DNA from: Nitrospinaceae bacterium
Lineage (GTDB): Bacteria > Nitrospinota > Nitrospinia > Nitrospinales > Nitrospinaceae
Assembly (NCBI GenBank): GCA_029261535.1
Contig: JAJDBF010000002.1
Coordinates: 79,728-143,727, forward strand
Length of the DNA stretch: 64,000 nucleotides
Direction: 5' to 3'
Each line of letters begins with the position of its first letter. Within the stretch, counting starts at the first letter, position 1. Made by a program: the position numbers and the translations under genes. The notes under the pieces were generated by a model. That model made no database searches and was not told the origin of the DNA. It worked only from the letters and a program-made list of their open reading frames with translations. Of this stretch, positions 18,173 to 26,679 are shown piece after piece.

Positions 18173-18175
18173 CCC

Positions 18176-19756
18176 ATGCCTCAGGGATACCTCGCCCTCG
18201 TCCTGCACGCGCACCTGCCTTATGTACGCCACCCGGAACACGAGGAATTTCTGGAAGAAGACTGGTTTTACCAGGCCCTCACTGAAACCTATATTCCTCT
18301 CATTCACATGTTTGAAGGGTTACTGCGCGACCAGGTACCCTTCCGCCTCACCATGTCGCTCACTCCGACCCTGTTGTCGATGATGGAGGACCCGCTTCTG
18401 CAAAGCCGGTACATCCGGCACCTCGAACGCTCACTGGAACTTGCAGAAAAAGAAGTCAACCGCACCCGGGGAGACGAACAATTTCATCCGCTGGCCCTGC
18501 ATTACCAGAATCGTTTCCAGAACGCGCACAGCACTTTTTGTGACCGCTATCAGCTCAATCTGATCGAGGCCTTTCGCCAGGTGATGCAATCCGGTCATCT
18601 GGAGATTGTTACCTGCGGTGCCACCCACGGGTTTCTACCGCTGATGGAAACGCAACCCAGCGCCGTCCGTGCCCAGATTGAAATTGCGGCACGTACCCAT
18701 GAACGATTATTGGGCCGTCGCCCGCGCGGCATCTGGCTACCCGAATGCGGTTACACACCGGGCATTGAACATTTTCTGAAAGATGCCGGTATCGAATTTT
18801 TCTTCCTCGATTCGCACGGCATCCTGAACGCCACGCCGCGACCAAAATACGGTCACTACGCGCCTGTAGTTTGCTCCAACAACGTGGCTGTGTTCGCACG
18901 CGATCCGGAAACTTCGAAACAGGTATGGAGTGCCAACGAGGGTTATCCCGGTGATGTCAACTATCGTGATTTTTACCGCGACATCGGATTTGATCTGGAT
19001 TACGACTACGTACGCCCCTACATCACTTCCACCGGTGAACGCAAAATGACCGGCTTCAAATATTTCCGCATCACCGGCGATAGCGACCACAAGGAACCCT
19101 ACAAGCCCGAATGGGCGAGAGAAAGAGCCACTGAGCACGCCGCAAATTTCATGTTCAACCGTGAAAAACAAATCGAACATCTACGCGGCACCATCGGCCG
19201 CGAGCCGTTGGTGGTATCCATGTACGATGCAGAGCTTTTCGGTCACTGGTGGGATGAAGGTCCGCAATGGCTGGACTTTGTCATTCGAAAATCCGCCTAC
19301 GACCAAAATGTTTTCCAGTTGACCACTCCGTTAGAATACCTGGAACGTTTTCCCGAATGCCAACAGGTCACCCCATCGGCTTCCAGCTGGGGATACAAGG
19401 GATTCAACGAATACTGGTTAAACGAAAAAACGCATTGGGTCTACCCGCACCTGTTGGCAACCGCCGACATGATGCATCAGCTTGCGCAAAAATTCCCCCA
19501 TGCAGAGGGCATTACCTTGCGAGCGTTGAATCAGGCCGCACGCGAACTACTGCTGGCACAGTCCAGCGACTGGGCCTTTATCATCAAGGCCGACACCATG
19601 GTCGATTATGCCGTCAAACGGACGAACGTCCATCTTGACCGTTTCCTCACGCTCTATCACGGTCTGATCAACAACGACCTGGAAGAAAACGCGCTCGATA
19701 AAATGGAATCCGCAGACAACCTGTTCCCGGATATCGATTACCGCGTTTACGCTTAG
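18176..19756 (+). CDS. GH57 1,4-alpha-glucan branching enzyme
   Basis: A 526-residue GH57 protein. It begins GYLALVLHAHLPYVRHP, the conserved His-containing strand. WLPECGYTPGIEHFL places the predicted nucleophile Glu at residue 190, and SMYDAELFGHWWDEG places the acid/base Asp at 351. ASSWGYKGFNEYWLNE is also family-typical, and the C-terminal helical region matches branching enzymes. It makes alpha-1,6 branches in glycogen-like glucan in the cytoplasm. It is co-transcribed with the DUF4912 gene. glgC, supplying ADP-glucose, is at 50.8 kb; no glycogen synthase is in the window. Confidence 0.92.
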   Translation: MPQGYLALVLHAHLPYVRHPEHEEFLEEDWFYQALTETYIPLIHMFEGLLRDQVPFRLTMSLTPTLLSMMEDPLLQSRYIRHLERSLELAEKEVNRTRGDEQFHPLALHYQNRFQNAHSTFCDRYQLNLIEAFRQVMQSGHLEIVTCGATHGFLPLMETQPSAVRAQIEIAARTHERLLGRRPRGIWLPECGYTPGIEHFLKDAGIEFFFLDSHGILNATPRPKYGHYAPVVCSNNVAVFARDPETSKQVWSANEGYPGDVNYRDFYRDIGFDLDYDYVRPYITSTGERKMTGFKYFRITGDSDHKEPYKPEWARERATEHAANFMFNREKQIEHLRGTIGREPLVVSMYDAELFGHWWDEGPQWLDFVIRKSAYDQNVFQLTTPLEYLERFPECQQVTPSASSWGYKGFNEYWLNEKTHWVYPHLLATADMMHQLAQKFPHAEGITLRALNQAARELLLAQSSDWAFIIKADTMVDYAVKRTNVHLDRFLTLYHGLINNDLEENALDKMESADNLFPDIDYRVYA

Positions 19757-19892
19757 TTTTTAAAAAATCATCAAGCATCTTTTTAACCTTTTTAGTTGAA
19801 ATCCCCTTTAACCGACTTATTCTTTACTTAAGCATCCAATTGATCAAAAGTGAATACCAATAGAACTTCAAACTCGGCATAAAAAGTAATCC

Positions 19893-21431
19893 ATGCTCGT
19901 TCCACCAGACAAATTTTTCTGTAAAAAGGAAATGTGGTTTCCTTTAGCAGGCATTTTATTATTCTCTCTATTAGGCTGGTCGTTTGACAATAGAAGCATT
20001 CAAAATATAGCCCTTTTAGGCTTTGGTGTATGTGTCGGTTGGCTCGGCACAAGGTGGTTGGCGGGCAGAAATCCTGCCAACACTACAGATAACCTGGAAA
20101 TCAAAAAAAACATTTCCCCAGAACCAGAAAAAGAAGAACACATCCGACTGCGCGGACAAAACCTGGTTCTTGAAATGGTGAACCAGGAACTCCCCCTCAA
20201 ATCTATCCTCGATACCTTGACAGACTCCATTGAGCAACAAATTCCTGGAATATGTTGCTCAATTTTACTGGCGAATCCTGCTCGCACACACCTCACCCAT
20301 GGGTCAGCACCCAATGTCCCGCAGGATTTCATGAAACTGATCGAAGGTTTGAAGATTTCTCCCCGAAATGGTTCTTGTGGAACCGCCGCCTACCGAAAAG
20401 AAACTGTCATCGTCGATAGCATTGAGGAAAGCCCGCTTTGGGGTGGGAGGTTTCAGGAAAAAGCACTTGAATGTCATTTTCGCGCCTCCTGGTCCACGCC
20501 AATATTGAGCGCAGAAGGAGACATTTTTGGAACATTTGCAATTTATTGTTCCACACCTCGCAAACCTGAAAACAACGAATTGACCCTCCTGCACCAGGCG
20601 GGGCAATGGGCCGCCCTGGCGATTGAGCACAAAAAAAATCAGGACGAATTAGCGGCGCATCATAAGCACCTGGAACAGCTCGTCAAAGAACGCACTCAGT
20701 CACTGGAGATCGCCCGGGAGGAGGCCGAACAGGCCAACCAGGCCAAATCAGAATTCTTATCCGTAATGAGTCATGAATTACGAACCCCCCTCAACGCTAT
20801 CCTCGGGTTCGCACAACTACTTAAAATGGATGAGGACATTGATACCAACAAAAATAAAAATATACAATTAGGATATATTCTTCAGGCAGGAGAACATCTG
20901 CTGGAATTAATCAATGAAGTGCTCAATCTTTCTGAAATCGAAGCTGGAGCAATAAGAATCAAACCTGAATCCGTGAGCCTCCAACCGATGCTCACAAAAT
21001 TGTTTTCCATGCTAAACCCGATAGCGTCTCGCCGAGAAATTTGTCTGGAGATGGAACCCACATCACCATCGATAGAAGTCTGGGCTGACCCCTTAAGACT
21101 CAATCAAATTTTGACGAACCTGCTATCAAACGCGATTAAATATAATAAAGATGCAGGACGCGTTTCAATAAAAATATCAGCTTCACAAGAGGGTCAGGTT
21201 ATGGTGAAGGTGTCCGACACAGGCATTGGAATTCCTGAAGATCAACAGTCCAATGTTTTTGAACCCTTTGTCCGTTTGAATGATGAAGTTGAATCAGCTC
21301 GAGAAAGCACCGGTATAGGCTTGACTATCACCCGTCAACTCGCAAAATTGATGGGTGGAAATATTTTTCTGAAAAGTAGAGAGGGAGAAGGTTCGACGTT
21401 CACCCTCGTGCTTCCGAAACCTAAACAATAG
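19893..21431 (+). CDS. Membrane sensor histidine kinase with GAF domain
   Basis: A 512-residue hybrid-less histidine kinase. Two short hydrophobic segments (about residues 13-27 and 34-50) anchor the N-terminus. A GAF domain spans about 85-250 ([20 protein letters not shown] is typical). A coiled coil ([20 protein letters not shown]) leads to HisKA with [15 protein letters not shown], phospho-acceptor His 294. The ATPase domain shows [21 protein letters not shown] and [17 protein letters not shown]. No adjacent response regulator exists; the next gene is convergent 4 bases away. The signal is unknown. The overall form is common among orphan GAF kinases. Confidence 0.92.
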   Translation: MLVPPDKFFCKKEMWFPLAGILLFSLLGWSFDNRSIQNIALLGFGVCVGWLGTRWLAGRNPANTTDNLEIKKNISPEPEKEEHIRLRGQNLVLEMVNQELPLKSILDTLTDSIEQQIPGICCSILLANPARTHLTHGSAPNVPQDFMKLIEGLKISPRNGSCGTAAYRKETVIVDSIEESPLWGGRFQEKALECHFRASWSTPILSAEGDIFGTFAIYCSTPRKPENNELTLLHQAGQWAALAIEHKKNQDELAAHHKHLEQLVKERTQSLEIAREEAEQANQAKSEFLSVMSHELRTPLNAILGFAQLLKMDEDIDTNKNKNIQLGYILQAGEHLLELINEVLNLSEIEAGAIRIKPESVSLQPMLTKLFSMLNPIASRREICLEMEPTSPSIEVWADPLRLNQILTNLLSNAIKYNKDAGRVSIKISASQEGQVMVKVSDTGIGIPEDQQSNVFEPFVRLNDEVESARESTGIGLTITRQLAKLMGGNIFLKSREGEGSTFTLVLPKPKQ

Positions 21432-21435
21432 CCTA

Positions 21436-22215
21436 CTACTTTAAAAAGAATCTCCGAACCCCCACCAGCAAAAGCGCAAAGGCCGTACCGATTAAGGTAA
21501 AGTAGAAAAATACCGCTTCCATTTTCTGACTCCATATCAACAGACAAATAACCAGCAACTGAAACCCGAGACCCAATACGCTGAGTGCCGTGAGAAATCC
21601 GCCGGTCAATTTTTCCCCGTGGTGAACTGCGGCAGGATCAAGCCGGTGGGCCAACCTGTCCTGCCACCAGTAAAACACCAGATAAGACCTGTGCAAAAAT
21701 TTGAGCATCGTTGGATTGTCCCAGGGATAAGGTTCCGGTGCATGGCGCTGATCGATGGCACTGGTCAGATCGCCACCGGAGTCGTGGCGTTTGATCACAT
21801 AATAATAATTGTAGACGGACCCCTGAAAAGTCGCGAGAACCAGTGCCAGCAAGGCGTAGCCGGCAGACTGTCCGGTGTGGTGGGCGATCGCCAGAAACAG
21901 GGCGAGATTGACAAAAAAATCGCAGAAGGAATCAAGAAAACGTCCCACCTGCGAAGGCCGGTTGCGGGCTCGTGCCAGAGAACCATCGACCGCATCCAGC
22001 AAACTTTTGACAGGAAGTAGAAACGCCGCCAAAGCCAGGAACGTGCCGCTCCAGATCAAAGCCGCAGAAATAAACCCCACCACGGTAAAACTCAATGTCA
22101 CCGTAATCGAAGTGATGAAAGTATAGGGAAGAAGAAACTGGACCAACCGAGTGGCCAGTGGCCTGGAGTAATCGCTTAAGTCAATAAAGCGGCTGGTGCT
22201 CGGCAGTTTGTACAT
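21436..22215 (-). CDS. CDP-alcohol phosphatidyltransferase family membrane protein
   Basis: A 259-residue multi-pass protein. LDAVDGSLARARNRPSQVG, followed by RFLDSFCDF, fits the catalytic motif of the family (D-x2-D-G-x2-A-R...G...D...D). At least five hydrophobic segments are visible. The family transfers a phosphatidyl or phospho-alcohol group from a CDP-linked donor at the inner membrane; the acceptor here is unknown. The stop lies 4 bases from the stop of the convergent histidine kinase. The next gene upstream on the same strand, 79 bases away, is the radical SAM protein. No lipid partner genes are adjacent. Confidence 0.87.
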   Translation of the reverse strand: MYKLPSTSRFIDLSDYSRPLATRLVQFLLPYTFITSITVTLSFTVVGFISAALIWSGTFLALAAFLLPVKSLLDAVDGSLARARNRPSQVGRFLDSFCDFFVNLALFLAIAHHTGQSAGYALLALVLATFQGSVYNYYYVIKRHDSGGDLTSAIDQRHAPEPYPWDNPTMLKFLHRSYLVFYWWQDRLAHRLDPAAVHHGEKLTGGFLTALSVLGLGFQLLVICLLIWSQKMEAVFFYFTLIGTAFALLLVGVRRFFLK

Positions 22216-22294
22216 GAGACCTTAAAAAAATATCAGGAGGATGGAAGAGAGAACTTCAAACATTCAGGACAAAGTTTTTTCTGTCGCGATCAAG

Positions 22295-24013
22295 TTAACA
22301 CACTCCGCAAATTTTACAGGTCGCAGTATCGCAAACGGGCGTGTGCTTTTCCTTCAGACCACGCTGGTAATCCCACCACAAAAAATTATCACGATAACCG
22401 TGGTCGACTAAATCCCACGGAAGAAAATCGTCCGGGCCGTATTGCCGATACACAACTTCATCCGCAGAAGGCCTGACATCCTTCAAAGCACGCTGAGCAT
22501 CAAGGCCGTTGGCAAGATACGTCTCAAAAAATGAAAGGGCGCGGCGGTCTGCCCGGGTCAAATAGGTTTGCAGATAGCCTTCGCGCGGCGAGCCAAAACT
22601 GAGATGCACATTGGGCAATCGACCCAGCGTTTGGCGTAGTTTTAAAAATTTCTTTTTGAGGATGGAGGCCGATTCCATCGGGTGATACTGAAATGGGGTT
22701 CCGGGTTTTGGAATCAGCGGACTGACCGCGATGGTCAATTGACCGATGCGACCGTGCGGTTTGCTGGCAGAAACATAAACCGCCTGCACCCTCTTGACCA
22801 GTTCGATGAACCGGTTGATGTCTTCATCCTCTTCCCACGGCAGGCCGATGATGGAGTAAATTTTTAGATGGAGCACACCTTTTTCCGTTAAGAAGCGACA
22901 CTTGTCGACGATGTAGTCATCGCTCGCCGCCTTGTTGATGGCGTTGCGCATGCGCTCGGAGGGAGCATCGACGGCGACAGTCAATGTTTTTTGTCCGCTT
23001 TTTAAAATAAGATCCACCAGTTCATCGGTGAGCGTCTCCATTCTCAGCGAAGAAAACGACAGCGTCCTGCCTTCTTCCACCAGCCGTTTCACCAGCCGGA
23101 CCAGATCCGGGTGATCGGTGACCGAAGGGCCGACCAACCCAATGGTTGACGCTTCCTTACCTTGTGCTTTTAGAACTTTTGCCAGCGAGTTGTAAGTTAC
23201 CTCAATGTCCGGCTCTCGCGGTGGACGGTAGATGAACCCGGCGGTGCAAAACCGGCAAGCCCAGATGCAACCGCGCGTCACTTCCATCAACGCCATATTC
23301 TTGAACGTCGATTCTTCCCCATGAATCTCAGAATGTGTGCACAAGTCGGGCGCCCCTTCTTCCACCCAGTGCCGCACGACCCTTTCCGGAATTCCGTCTC
23401 GTGCCTGCAAACCCACCTGCCGGTCATTTTCATATACCGGCTGATAAAACTCCGGCACATAGACACCGGCAATCGACGACACGGAATCGTACAATTCACG
23501 CGGATCGTCCCACTCGGTTTCTGTGACTTTTTTGAAGAATTGTTCGATCATGCCTTCGGCTTCGCCAATGAAACAAAGATCGACAATATCCGCCATCGGC
23601 TCTGGGTTGATGAACAGAGCCGAACCGCCCGCGACCACCAGCGGATAGTCTTTTCCTCTGGCGGTCCGTGCCAGAGGCAGATTAAAATAATGCAGTAGCG
23701 TGACCGCGTTTAAATAATCCGGCTCAAACGAAATGGAAAACGCGATCATGTCAAAATCGTGGACCGGCAAATTCAAATCCTGCGAACGCATTTCAGCCGG
23801 TGTTAAGGGAGGAGCCTCCGGTGTCCAGCCTTTTGGCAAACTGAATCGGTCGCAAGTGACACCAGCAATGCGGTTGAGCAAACCATGCACCCTCTGGAAT
23901 CCCAGATTGGCTATCGCCACATCCGATGTGCTCGGATAAACCAACAGCACGCTGACGGGTCGTACCGTTGCTGTTTCCTCTGCCTGGGCTGTTATACTCT
24001 CTTCGTTCTGCAT
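22295..24013 (-). CDS. B12-binding radical SAM protein (TIGR03960-like)
   Basis: A 572-residue protein. An N-terminal cobalamin-binding-like Rossmann domain (LVYPSTSDVAIANLGFQ, FSISFEPDYLNAVTLL, DLCFIGEAEGMIEQF) precedes a radical SAM domain whose 4Fe-4S motif is CIWACRFC around residue 250, within MEVTRGCIWACRFCTAGF. The C-terminus ends in a Cys-rich CDTATCKICGVC, a possible extra metal site. TIGR03960-type proteins are widespread but their reaction is unproven; a tRNA-modification or B12-dependent role is speculative. It is divergent from the TrpD-like gene (67 bases), suggesting a shared control region. Confidence 0.85.
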   Translation of the reverse strand: MQNEESITAQAEETATVRPVSVLLVYPSTSDVAIANLGFQRVHGLLNRIAGVTCDRFSLPKGWTPEAPPLTPAEMRSQDLNLPVHDFDMIAFSISFEPDYLNAVTLLHYFNLPLARTARGKDYPLVVAGGSALFINPEPMADIVDLCFIGEAEGMIEQFFKKVTETEWDDPRELYDSVSSIAGVYVPEFYQPVYENDRQVGLQARDGIPERVVRHWVEEGAPDLCTHSEIHGEESTFKNMALMEVTRGCIWACRFCTAGFIYRPPREPDIEVTYNSLAKVLKAQGKEASTIGLVGPSVTDHPDLVRLVKRLVEEGRTLSFSSLRMETLTDELVDLILKSGQKTLTVAVDAPSERMRNAINKAASDDYIVDKCRFLTEKGVLHLKIYSIIGLPWEEDEDINRFIELVKRVQAVYVSASKPHGRIGQLTIAVSPLIPKPGTPFQYHPMESASILKKKFLKLRQTLGRLPNVHLSFGSPREGYLQTYLTRADRRALSFFETYLANGLDAQRALKDVRPSADEVVYRQYGPDDFLPWDLVDHGYRDNFLWWDYQRGLKEKHTPVCDTATCKICGVC

Positions 24014-24080
24014 GTGTTTTGTGTAAGATTAGAAAAAATCATTTTACTGCAAATCCTGATCGGGAACCATAGGACGGGCC

Positions 24081-25175
24081 ATGGCGGAAGACGAAAATCC
24101 TGAAAAAAGAATGGAAGGCTACCTCGGCAAAGTCGCCACCGGTCCGCGCATGAGCAAGGACCTGACCCGCGAAGAGGCGGAAGACGGGCTGACGCTGGTG
24201 TTGGATGGGGCCGTCTCCCCCATACGCTCCGCCCTGTTTCTCATCACCACGCGCATAAAACTTGAAACCGAGGAGGAAAACCTCGGCTTCTGGCAGGCAC
24301 TCGACAAAACAACCATGAAACGCACGGTACCACTGGAATCGTTATGCCAGGTCGCCGATGCCTTCGACGGCTTCGAGCGTGTGCCCTACTTCGGATTTTA
24401 TGTGATCCCACTATTAGCCCGAATGGGATTGCCCACCTACGGACATTCGGCCCTGCCGCATCCGCCAAAATTTGGTTTCACTTTTGAAGATATTTTGCAA
24501 AACCATTACGGTATTCAAAATACAAATTATGACAGCCGCGTCACGGCACTCATCAAACACCGCTTTGGCTACTTGGGAACGGAGGCCTGTCATCCCAAAC
24601 TTGAAGCCTTGCGCGACCTGCGCCGGGAGATCGTCAAACGCCCGATGCTGGCGACTCTTGAAAAAATGCTGATGCCCCTGACAGCAAAACAAAATTTTCT
24701 GGCGACCAATTATTTCCATCCCGGTTACGAAGTCTCCATGCTGGCAGTCGCACAAGCCAGTAGCTTCGATCGTGTCATCATCGGCAACGGTATGGAGGGT
24801 GGCACGCTTTACGGAGTCCACAAAAAAGCAAAAGTGTTTTTGAAAAACAAGGAGGGCGAACAAGAGGAAAAAGTATTTGGTTGCGCTGACCTTTTTGGAG
24901 ATGAAGCCGGCACGCGCATACTGTCTGCGTATACAGCATTGAAAGAAACGCCCGCCAGCCGTGAGACCATTGCGGAAGGGGGCGAGCGCGCGCTCAAAGG
25001 TGAAACGCACCCGGCACTGGAATTGATCGCCTGTCAGGCGACCACGGTACTCTGGCTGTTGGGCCGGATAAAAGAACCTTCCCAGGGGCTGAGCGAAGCG
25101 CGAGCTTTGTTACAAACGGGAAGGGTTTACGAATCGCTCATGCACTACCTGGAAGATTTAAAAAATAATATTTAG
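24081..25175 (+). CDS. TrpD2/YbiB-like glycosyltransferase-family-3 protein
   Basis: A 364-residue protein with the anthranilate phosphoribosyltransferase fold: N-terminal helices (DLTREEAEDGLTLVLDGAVS, PIRSALFLITTRIKLETEEE), HPKLEALRDLRREI and NYFHPGYEVSMLAVAQA with IIGNGMEGGTL. The true TrpD PRPP motif (KHGN...GSAD) is replaced by GLPTYGHSALPHPPKFG, so a normal phosphoribosyl transfer is doubtful. YbiB/TrpD2 proteins of E. coli bind nucleic acid, which is one alternative. AGGA precedes the ATG. It is divergent from the radical SAM gene. Convergent with tesA at its end. Confidence 0.75.
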   Translation: MAEDENPEKRMEGYLGKVATGPRMSKDLTREEAEDGLTLVLDGAVSPIRSALFLITTRIKLETEEENLGFWQALDKTTMKRTVPLESLCQVADAFDGFERVPYFGFYVIPLLARMGLPTYGHSALPHPPKFGFTFEDILQNHYGIQNTNYDSRVTALIKHRFGYLGTEACHPKLEALRDLRREIVKRPMLATLEKMLMPLTAKQNFLATNYFHPGYEVSMLAVAQASSFDRVIIGNGMEGGTLYGVHKKAKVFLKNKEGEQEEKVFGCADLFGDEAGTRILSAYTALKETPASRETIAEGGERALKGETHPALELIACQATTVLWLLGRIKEPSQGLSEARALLQTGRVYESLMHYLEDLKNNI

Positions 25176-25185
25176 CAGGACCACT

Positions 25186-25222
25186 AATAATTCGATATTT
25201 CCTGTTCCGGCAACTCGCCCTC
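25186..25222. repeat. Dispersed intergenic repeat (family B)
   Basis: CTAATAATTCGATATTTCCT then GTTCCGGCAACTCGCCC. Closely related sequences are at about 42406-42442 and, on the other strand, about 63712-63750. No coding content. Confidence 0.65.
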
Positions 25223-25273
25223 CCTTTAAGATCAGGGGGGCTCGCGGCCAGAATCAATTTTCAGAGAAGCCCT

Positions 25274-25969
25274 TTAGCGCGATACTTCCTGTTTCTTCAA
25301 CATGGGTTGCAGATGTTGCCAGACGGTTTCCACGACCACTGCATAACCGTCTGCCAGAGGATGGAGGCCGTCGGGTTGAGTCAGCCCCCTGATGGCGGCA
25401 ACATTTTCCAGAAAAAACGGGATGAATGCAGTCTGGTGTTTATCTGCCAACCTGGAAAAAATAATTTCGAACCCACTGGTGTAATCTTCACCGTAATTTG
25501 GCGGAACTTTCATTCCGGCCAGCAATACCCTGGCACCATTTTGCTGACAGGTCAGGATGATCGATTCCAGATTGTTTTCCATTTCTTCAAGCGACAATCC
25601 ACGCAAGCCATCATTCGCCCCGAGCTCCAGCACCACAATCGACGGTTTGTGTTTGAGTAACCAGTCGATCCTCCTGCGACCGCCTGCCGTGGTATCGCCA
25701 CTGACTCCGGCGTTGACCACCTTGTGCGGATAACCCTCTTTTTTAAGAATGACCTGAAGTCGTGCCGGGTAAGCCTCTTCCTGGCTCACACCGAAACCCG
25801 CCGTCAGGCTATCGCCAAAAGCCAGGATCACCTCTGCCCCTTGTGCCGGGATGGCGAAAAAAAACAGACTGGCAAGTAAAAAAACCGCTGGAGTCGACTT
25901 CCAGACTTTGCAACAATGAAAGGATAACTTTTTGTCATTTGAATTGGGTTGTCCCTGTGTGAATCGCAC
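25274..25969 (-). CDS. tesA: Periplasmic arylesterase / thioesterase TesA (SGNH hydrolase)
   Basis: A 231-residue SGNH hydrolase. The GDSL block is ILAFGDSLTAGFGV (nucleophile Ser), the Gly block NAGVSGDTTAGG, the Asn block LELGANDGLRG, and the catalytic pair is in QPDGLHPLADGY. A signal sequence (STPAVFLLASLFFFAIPAQGA) precedes the domain, so it acts in the periplasm on acyl-esters or lysophospholipids. The GTG start at 25969 gives an unusual 25-residue N-extension; a shorter start is possible but no better codon was found. It is divergent from the YbbA-like ATPase with only 26 bases between, the conserved tesA-ybbA-ybbP layout. Confidence 0.92.
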   Translation of the reverse strand: MRFTQGQPNSNDKKLSFHCCKVWKSTPAVFLLASLFFFAIPAQGAEVILAFGDSLTAGFGVSQEEAYPARLQVILKKEGYPHKVVNAGVSGDTTAGGRRRIDWLLKHKPSIVVLELGANDGLRGLSLEEMENNLESIILTCQQNGARVLLAGMKVPPNYGEDYTSGFEIIFSRLADKHQTAFIPFFLENVAAIRGLTQPDGLHPLADGYAVVVETVWQHLQPMLKKQEVSR

Positions 25970-25995
25970 GAATAAAGCCCGGAGAAAAATGCAGT

Positions 25996-26679
25996 ATGAT
26001 TGAAATTGAACAGCTCAATAAATCCCTGCACGGCGGTGGACACCGCGTTGACATTCTTAACGGAATCAACCTGACCATTCCGCAGGGTGAATTCGTTGCC
26101 ATCACCGGAGCCTCCGGTAGCGGCAAGACCACGCTACTCAGTCTCATCGCCGGGCTTGATGCACCCACCAGCGGTCGCATTGCAATTGATGGTCAGGATA
26201 TCACGAAACTTGATGAAGATGCACTGGCTGAAATGCGCGGACAACGCTTCGGTTTCGTCTTCCAGAATTTTCATTTGATCCCGACACTCACCGCTCTGGA
26301 AAACGTCATTCTGTCCGCCGAGCTCAATCAAACCGAAGGCGCGCACAAAAAATCAAAAGACCTTCTTGGGGTCGTCGGATTGGGTGAGCGATACCACCAT
26401 TACCCGTCTCAACTTTCCGGTGGCGAGCAACAACGGCTGTCGTTGGCGCGAGCGTTTATCAATGAACCGGAATACATACTGGCGGACGAGCCTACCGGCA
26501 ATCTCGATTCAACCAATTCCGACCGCATCCTCGATTTGATCGGCGAACTGCACCGGGTCAAGCAAGCCACTATTCTGCTGGTGACGCATGAACCCTCGGT
26601 CGCCCAACGCTCCCAGCGCATCCTTACCATGGCTGATGGGAAAATCATCGACGACCGACCGACACGGGCTGGAGCATGA
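25996..26679 (+). CDS. ybbA: ABC transporter ATPase, YbbA/LolD type
   Basis: A 227-residue ATPase. Walker A is GASGSGKTT, the signature LSGGEQQRLSLARA, Walker B YILADEPTGNLDS, with the H-loop VTHEPS. The LolD/MacB-type features and normal length fit YbbA. It powers the membrane protein encoded next, whose start overlaps this stop (ATGA), so they are coupled. The substrate of YbbA-YbbP is not firmly known; the link with TesA suggests export or handling of lipids. Confidence 0.93.
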   Translation: MIEIEQLNKSLHGGGHRVDILNGINLTIPQGEFVAITGASGSGKTTLLSLIAGLDAPTSGRIAIDGQDITKLDEDALAEMRGQRFGFVFQNFHLIPTLTALENVILSAELNQTEGAHKKSKDLLGVVGLGERYHHYPSQLSGGEQQRLSLARAFINEPEYILADEPTGNLDSTNSDRILDLIGELHRVKQATILLVTHEPSVAQRSQRILTMADGKIIDDRPTRAGA

